Below are positions 59,306 through 64,000 of a stretch of 64,000 nucleotides of DNA, piece by piece (the first letter of the stretch is position 1; each line of letters opens with the position of its first letter). Both the position numbers and the translations under genes were made by a program. The notes beneath the pieces are model-generated. The model had not been told where the DNA came from and ran no database searches. It saw only the letters and a list, made by a program, of their open reading frames with translations. Location: NCBI GenBank assembly GCA_034638255.1, contig JAWPGT010000005.1:372001-436000 (forward strand), written 5' to 3'. The stretch is from Coprinus comatus. Taxonomy: Eukaryota; Basidiomycota; Agaricomycetes; Agaricales; Agaricaceae.

Positions 59306-59818
59306 AATTCAGGCGTAAGAGTCTTGAAGCGAAAATCGTTATGGTACGAACGAAGAGAGGTTAAAGGCGCTCTTGCAGTTGGTGATGCATAATCACGTGT
59401 GTACTCCACGGCTTCACTCTTCTACATATGCCCTTCTTTCTATTCTATGCCCTATTATTGTTTATCTATGCCTTTAATGTCCTTTCATTCTTAATTTTTT
59501 CTCCCTGCTTAATATCAGCCGCCTACCCATCTAATATCTTATTCTCCATACAACTTACGCTGAACCCAGACTTTTCCACAATTTCTCGTTGATTCACAAA
59601 TGTAGAGCACCCCCAATATACGGTACCATAATTCCTGTTTCATAATAGTAGTTTAGGTCCACCGCGTCTTAGTACCAGTTTGCTTGTAGCGGTATATAAA
59701 TGTTGAATACAAAAAAAAAAGCATAATCATGCGTGGTTTGATTATTTATTGAATTATTATTTTGTACACTCTACAATATACAGGTAACTACGGAAAAGTA
59801 AGACAGGGATGCATGTGT
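59306..59818. other. spacer upstream of phosphatidylserine synthase
   Basis: 513 bp between a minus-strand gene start and the stop of the minus-strand primase gene. It is T-rich with ATTATTTATTGAATTATTAT near 59743 and an A-run near 59710. No coding signal is seen. Confidence 0.55.
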
Positions 59819-61531
59819 TCATTCATGCATCTTCTCATCCTCTTCCGACTTAGATTTTGCAAGCTCCATACTTCGAGCCGCGTACTGGTTTGGATGTGTT
59901 ACACTCTCACCGCCGCCGATGCCTTCTCCCTTGGCAACTCCACACGATGCATGTGTCAACTCGAACACTCTTGTACAAGCCACATGAAAATGTCCCGCTT
60001 TAACAGTTGCCATGATTTCTTTGAGGTCAGCTGCTTTGAGGCCATGCTGTGAATACATAGACAATAAAGCGGTCTGTAAATTCTCGGGTTTGAAATGCCG
60101 ATATGGGCAGCCAACATCAGAAGCGCCAGGTGTCAGGATTTGTAAACAACTAGAGAATATTAGATGTCCGCATAACGCTAGATATAGAAAAAGTCACCTT
60201 TTAGCGGGATAGTTCGCCCGCTTACCTTCCAAGCCGTAGGAGTGACGTATATTGTATTTATATTCTTTGTTGAATTTATCGTCTGTGATTTTATTGAACG
60301 ATTTTCTCCAGAAAACGATGGCTTCCTCGACGGAAAGGCCAAGAACCTGTTGCACGTTTAGTATCAGAACGAGATGGTATTGTGGCACAAACCTTCAAGA
60401 ACAGGCCATACTGTAAACGACCGAAATGCTTGAGGTGGCTGTCCTTCCGTAAATTTTCATGCAAACTACGCATACACATGGGAAAGTGTTTCTTCGCCAG
60501 TTCGTCAATCATATCTGCCCTAATCTCCCCAGCATTGTTTGCACCATTCGCACCGGACCACTCAGATGAAATACCAGCTATGAATCCTTGTGATAGGTTG
60601 TCTAGTACTGGGACGATACGATTATCCTCCTCCAATCTGGGAAGCGATCGTGCTGTGGTCTAGACGACATTCATTTAGCACACCTAATTTTGATGGGAAC
60701 CAAAACTCACCTCCAAAGCCTTTTGTAATTGTACCTCGAACTCTTGAAAAACGATACTTGATTGCTCCTTACTTGGTACATAAGCCCATCCTTTTTTCAA
60801 AAACACTCTCCGTTTCTCCACGAGATCGGGAACCCTCGTCCATTTTACCTTTCGTTTTCCGATTAGCGATGTTTCATTACCAAAGGTCATACTAACTTTG
60901 AAATAGGTTTCTGCATTAAACGCCTCCATTCGATCCGCTCCATGTTTGAAAACATGAAAGAAGGAAAGCAAATCATCACGATACCGCTCTTTCTCATCTT
61001 TCGGAATCTGTTTAATTCAATGAAAAAAGTGACTCAAGGTTATGCGTTCATCCATACCGTAACCCAATTGAAGTCACGCGAAAAGAGAAAATTTGAGCGA
61101 TCGTTGGATTCTGCTTCTTCATATCGCACCCGAAACAAAGTTGACTCGGCCTTTACAAAACGACGACGTAGTTCTTCACTGATAAAATACCTTTATTCAA
61201 GTACGGGGATGACAAGAATGAGTTTTATTACTCACGACCGACAGAATGCAAGCCTTAGTACGAAATGACCTAAATGATCCTTTCTGCGCTCCGTTTCTGT
61301 GCCCTGGTGGTTACTTGTGTGTAATGGCACGTATTTGCTGCATTGCGCATGAGTGATCGACTTCAGTTCGTCCCATGTTCGATTCCTCGCCAACGACGAC
61401 TCAATCTCGGCGAGTAAGCGTAATCTATCCAATGCTGTTGTTTCGAACTCTTCTACTGTGACGTCGAAAAGTGGCGGTTGATCATAGCTGTAGTGCGTTT
61501 GATGAGTTGAGAGTTGTCCCAAGAGCATCAT
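59819..61531 (-). CDS. PRI2: DNA primase large subunit
   Basis: The regulatory subunit of DNA primase in the polymerase alpha complex. The N-terminus [20 protein letters not shown] leads to [18 protein letters not shown], then [21 protein letters not shown], and SRDFNWVT. The C-terminal iron-sulfur domain shows [64 protein letters not shown], then Cys in [14 protein letters not shown] and THASCG. The four cysteines fit the 4Fe-4S ligands. A charged tail ends at 59819. Exons are moderate in size, with introns near 61231, 61006, 60662, 60399, 60196 and 60143. The start codon is the first of two adjacent ATGs. Confidence 0.93.
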
Positions 61532-61905
61532 GTCAGACCCACAAATTCAACACAGTCGGGTATTTTACCAATTTATCATTGTCAACAGAGTGGGTGCTGT
61601 CGAATGCAGATTGTCGCTGTCCACTTCTATACATGGGTTATTGATATGCAAGACAAGGTGCAAGATAATAGATTCAATTAAGGCTTGAAGCGCGGATTGT
61701 CACAACACGAGACTAGTGACAGTGTCATATCCCCCCCCCCCTTCAAAGTTTAAACACCTGTTTATCATTAAGTAAACATATTATACACATATTTGTTGTT
61801 ACATTGCAATAAAGATCTAGGTTTACACGATAGAATTTTAATATATTTTCCAGAACGAAAGCAAATAATTAAGGTACGACATTATACATATCTCTAATGG
61901 ACATA
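61532..61905. other. spacer with a poly-C tract
   Basis: 374 bp between PRI2 and the next minus-strand gene. It contains a run of about twelve C residues at 61730-61741 and is otherwise AT-rich. No coding sequence is seen. Confidence 0.6.
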
Positions 61906-64000
61906 TTATGATGAATGTGCTGGTTCACTATCACTGCCTTCCCTTGACTTAGAGCTGGTGCTACGAGCTTTCCTATGAGACCTGGATCGATCCGACCGTC
62001 GTTGTTCAGCAACAAGGAGTGGTGGGTCTTCAGGATCCTCCCAGACAAGGCCTGGACGACGAATTCGCTTTCCAGGGACAAGTGCATTTGTTTTCGACCA
62101 TTCACGGGCTGCTACTATAGGATCTTGCACGGGCGGGAGGTGTATAGGGGCTGTACTAAGCATAGAGGAGGTAGGAGAGCCTATTACTGTCGACTATACG
62201 ATTTATTAGTTCTTTTTTTGCAAAGGAGGCATATTTACATTGACTTACTGCTGCGCCGTCCTGTGCTTGCATGGATATGATGGACATTGTAGTCGTTTTC
62301 CTTGATTTCAAGTAATGGAAGGGGCTAAATATATGAGGGTCATCGTTTGGTGGCGGAACAAGAGCTCGTCGTGCTGGCGATGAAGCCCGCATATGTGACA
62401 TGTTACTAGCCCTTCTATCACTCGTATCTCGTTCTCGACGCCTTTCTCTTGTCTGATCCCTATCTCTATGTGTCCTATCTTTTTCTCGTTCTCTATTCCG
62501 TTCTCGCTGAGCTGAGGATTGTGTTCGTCGATCATCTTGAGGAGCAGCAGGAGGTAGCCAGATCTCATAGCTCTTGGGGGTTGTAGGTTGTGAAACAGAA
62601 TTTGCACTCCGCAATTCGGGAGGCAGCGTGGTAGTATATGTGGATTGAGAAGGCGTAGATCTAGAGGGTAGTGTGGTAGTATACTGAGAAGGCGTGGATC
62701 TGGGGGGTATTTGAGTGTTGAGACTTGGGATGGATGCTGGCTCTCGCTCTGTGATAAGTTGATGAGGATGAGCGGACCGTGAACGGGATGGTTGTATCTG
62801 GTCAACAGTGTAAGAAGGGGCCACAGGTACTGAGGTAGTACGAGATACGGGAATGTCACAAGATCCTTGTTGATGTAAAGGCTGTCGTGGATAACTGTTC
62901 GAAGTATCTTGGGCATGAGAGGAAGAGCGTGTACGATTAGGTAGCAAGGGTACAGGCTCAGTTGTATATCCATCACTGGGTTGTCGCCTATGTCCGTTTT
63001 TGTGAGAACCTGGGATATCCGTGTCTCGACTTGGATATAGTGTAGCTGTCGTGGGTATATATGCAATGCGGTGGGTATCATCAGCTCTGGCCTTAATCTC
63101 AGCAGAGGTGGTAGTAGTAGGCGCCGTGTGATTTAACCTCCGGTTGCTCTTAGTGTCTGACATGGTCGTTTGTACTTTGTCTCTTGTACGAATAGAAGTT
63201 GGGTGCTGGGTGGGATTGGAGCGTTTTGGGACAAGGATGACTTCGTCAGGCTGCTGCCTTCCAGAGGGCAAGCCAAAATTTAGATGGCTTTCGGTAGGTT
63301 TGGCGTCGGGTATTGAAGATTGTTGTGATACACCAGTTGATGTAATAGTGTGGTGACGATCCTTTGAAGATTCACGCTCTTGATTGCTCGGTATTGAAGT
63401 TCCAGTGGCACTTGCATCCCCGTGAATAGACGTCGGTGAATGCCCTCCGGGAGCAGCTCCGCGTGAGTGACCTACTGGCTCAATAGTATTGGTATGGCTG
63501 CCAGGAGACCCGCGAGTTGGTTCTACTACTTGTTGCTCCAACTTAGAGGCTAGGATCCGTCGAGCATCCTGCAAGTGTGATTGATGTGGAGCATCTGAGT
63601 CTAGGAGAAGCGACGAGGAAAGTAGCTCGGCTAGTCTCTCGTGCTTGATCCGTGAGGGTGGTTGAGTCTCTTCTTCTGATCGGGTATGATTTGAACCACC
63701 TGTACGTTGGGGCGATATACTTTCTTTATCAGTCGATATAAGGGGAGAGCGCTGCTGGGTGCTAGGCGAGTTACTTCCTTGTACATTTTTATGTCGTCGC
63801 GTCCCAGAAGAACTTCCCCCAGAGGGTGAAATTTGTGCTGGACTCATAGTGTAGTTTTCCGCTGGAGGCCTTTGTGAAGGGGGTGGTGTCAGGTACACAG
63901 CATCGGATGGCGTAGGTTGGCGTTGAGCTTCAGTGCGAGGCATGCCCGAGCGACGTTCTGAGTCCGCTCCTTCGGTACCCGCATTCATATACTTAGAGGG
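61906..64000 (-). CDS. disordered Ser/Pro/Arg-rich protein (possibly 5' truncated)
   Basis: One long exon (63988 down to about 62243) and a last exon (about 62194-61906) encode roughly 680 residues. Most of it is low complexity, with Ser, Pro, Thr, Gln and Arg. Notable parts are TPPPSQRPPAENYT, an RERNREREKDRTHRDRDQT block like SR/RE-rich RNA-binding proteins, STPSQYTTTLPSRSTPSQST repeats and a more ordered end with PIVAAREWSKTNALVPGKR and RPGLVWEDPEDPPLL. The last block looks like a conserved short domain. The first ATG is at 63988, 12 bases from the window edge; an upstream exon may exist. I recognise no family. Confidence 0.6.

Noticed and set aside
62308..63081. 257-codon minus-strand frame
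   Set aside because: It overlaps the larger disordered reading frame in a different frame. Composition (Ile/Leu/His/Pro-rich) looks like a shadow of the Ser/Pro/Thr-rich coding sequence.

Overview
The window is nuclear DNA of a filamentous basidiomycete, most likely an Agaricomycete. The evidence is a dense set of eukaryotic housekeeping genes, many 45-70 bp GT-AG introns, short intergenic gaps, long Ser/Pro-rich disordered tails and the fungal gene families present. I recognised no rRNA, tRNA, CRISPR, insertion sequence or intact transposon. The species cannot be named from this sequence.

Layout. (1) 1-9.5 kb: the 3' end of a HEAT-repeat phosphatase regulatory subunit, then three related four-transmembrane genes with disordered tails (1434-3112, 3734-5088, 7519-9462, all +). 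A minus-strand voltage-gated proton channel (Hv1, 5362-6188) lies between the second and third. (2) 9.7-19.5 kb: a FUN14 mitochondrial membrane protein, the rRNA methyltransferase NOP2, an Ala/Glu/Pro/Lys-rich protein and eIF2B epsilon. (3) 20.1-24.8 kb: three genes of tryptophan-to-NAD catabolism side by side: kynurenine formamidase, kynureninase and kynurenine 3-monooxygenase. (4) 25.3-31.3 kb: an AT-hook protein, the ER lectin YOS9/OS-9 and a SAT4/HAL-type kinase. (5) 31.3-37.2 kb: a 6 kb gene-poor stretch. (6) 37.2-45.1 kb: PRP28, a small EF-hand-like protein, a family-16 methyltransferase and a RhoGEF. (7) 46.7-53.3 kb: asparagine synthetase, an SSO-type syntaxin, phosphatidylinositol synthase and a pirin. 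(8) 53.5-64 kb: a mitochondrial AAA+ ATPase, NSE1, phosphatidylserine synthase, the primase large subunit PRI2 and a disordered protein that reaches the window edge.

How the genes relate. Most neighbours are unrelated housekeeping genes. Two neighbourhoods look functional. The kynurenine genes supply three successive enzymes and share a divergent promoter. The proton channel sits inside an array of paralogous membrane proteins. Several head-to-head pairs share very short promoters: methyltransferase/RhoGEF 66 bp, PRP28/EF-hand 81 bp, asparagine synthetase/syntaxin 194 bp, kynureninase/monooxygenase 211 bp.

Exon structures were worked out by hand from splice signals, reading frame and recalled family conservation. 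Outer ends are usually firmer than internal junctions. In two conserved genes (NOP2 and the AAA+ ATPase) the reading frame breaks inside family-like sequence, which points to sequence errors or real frameshifts.
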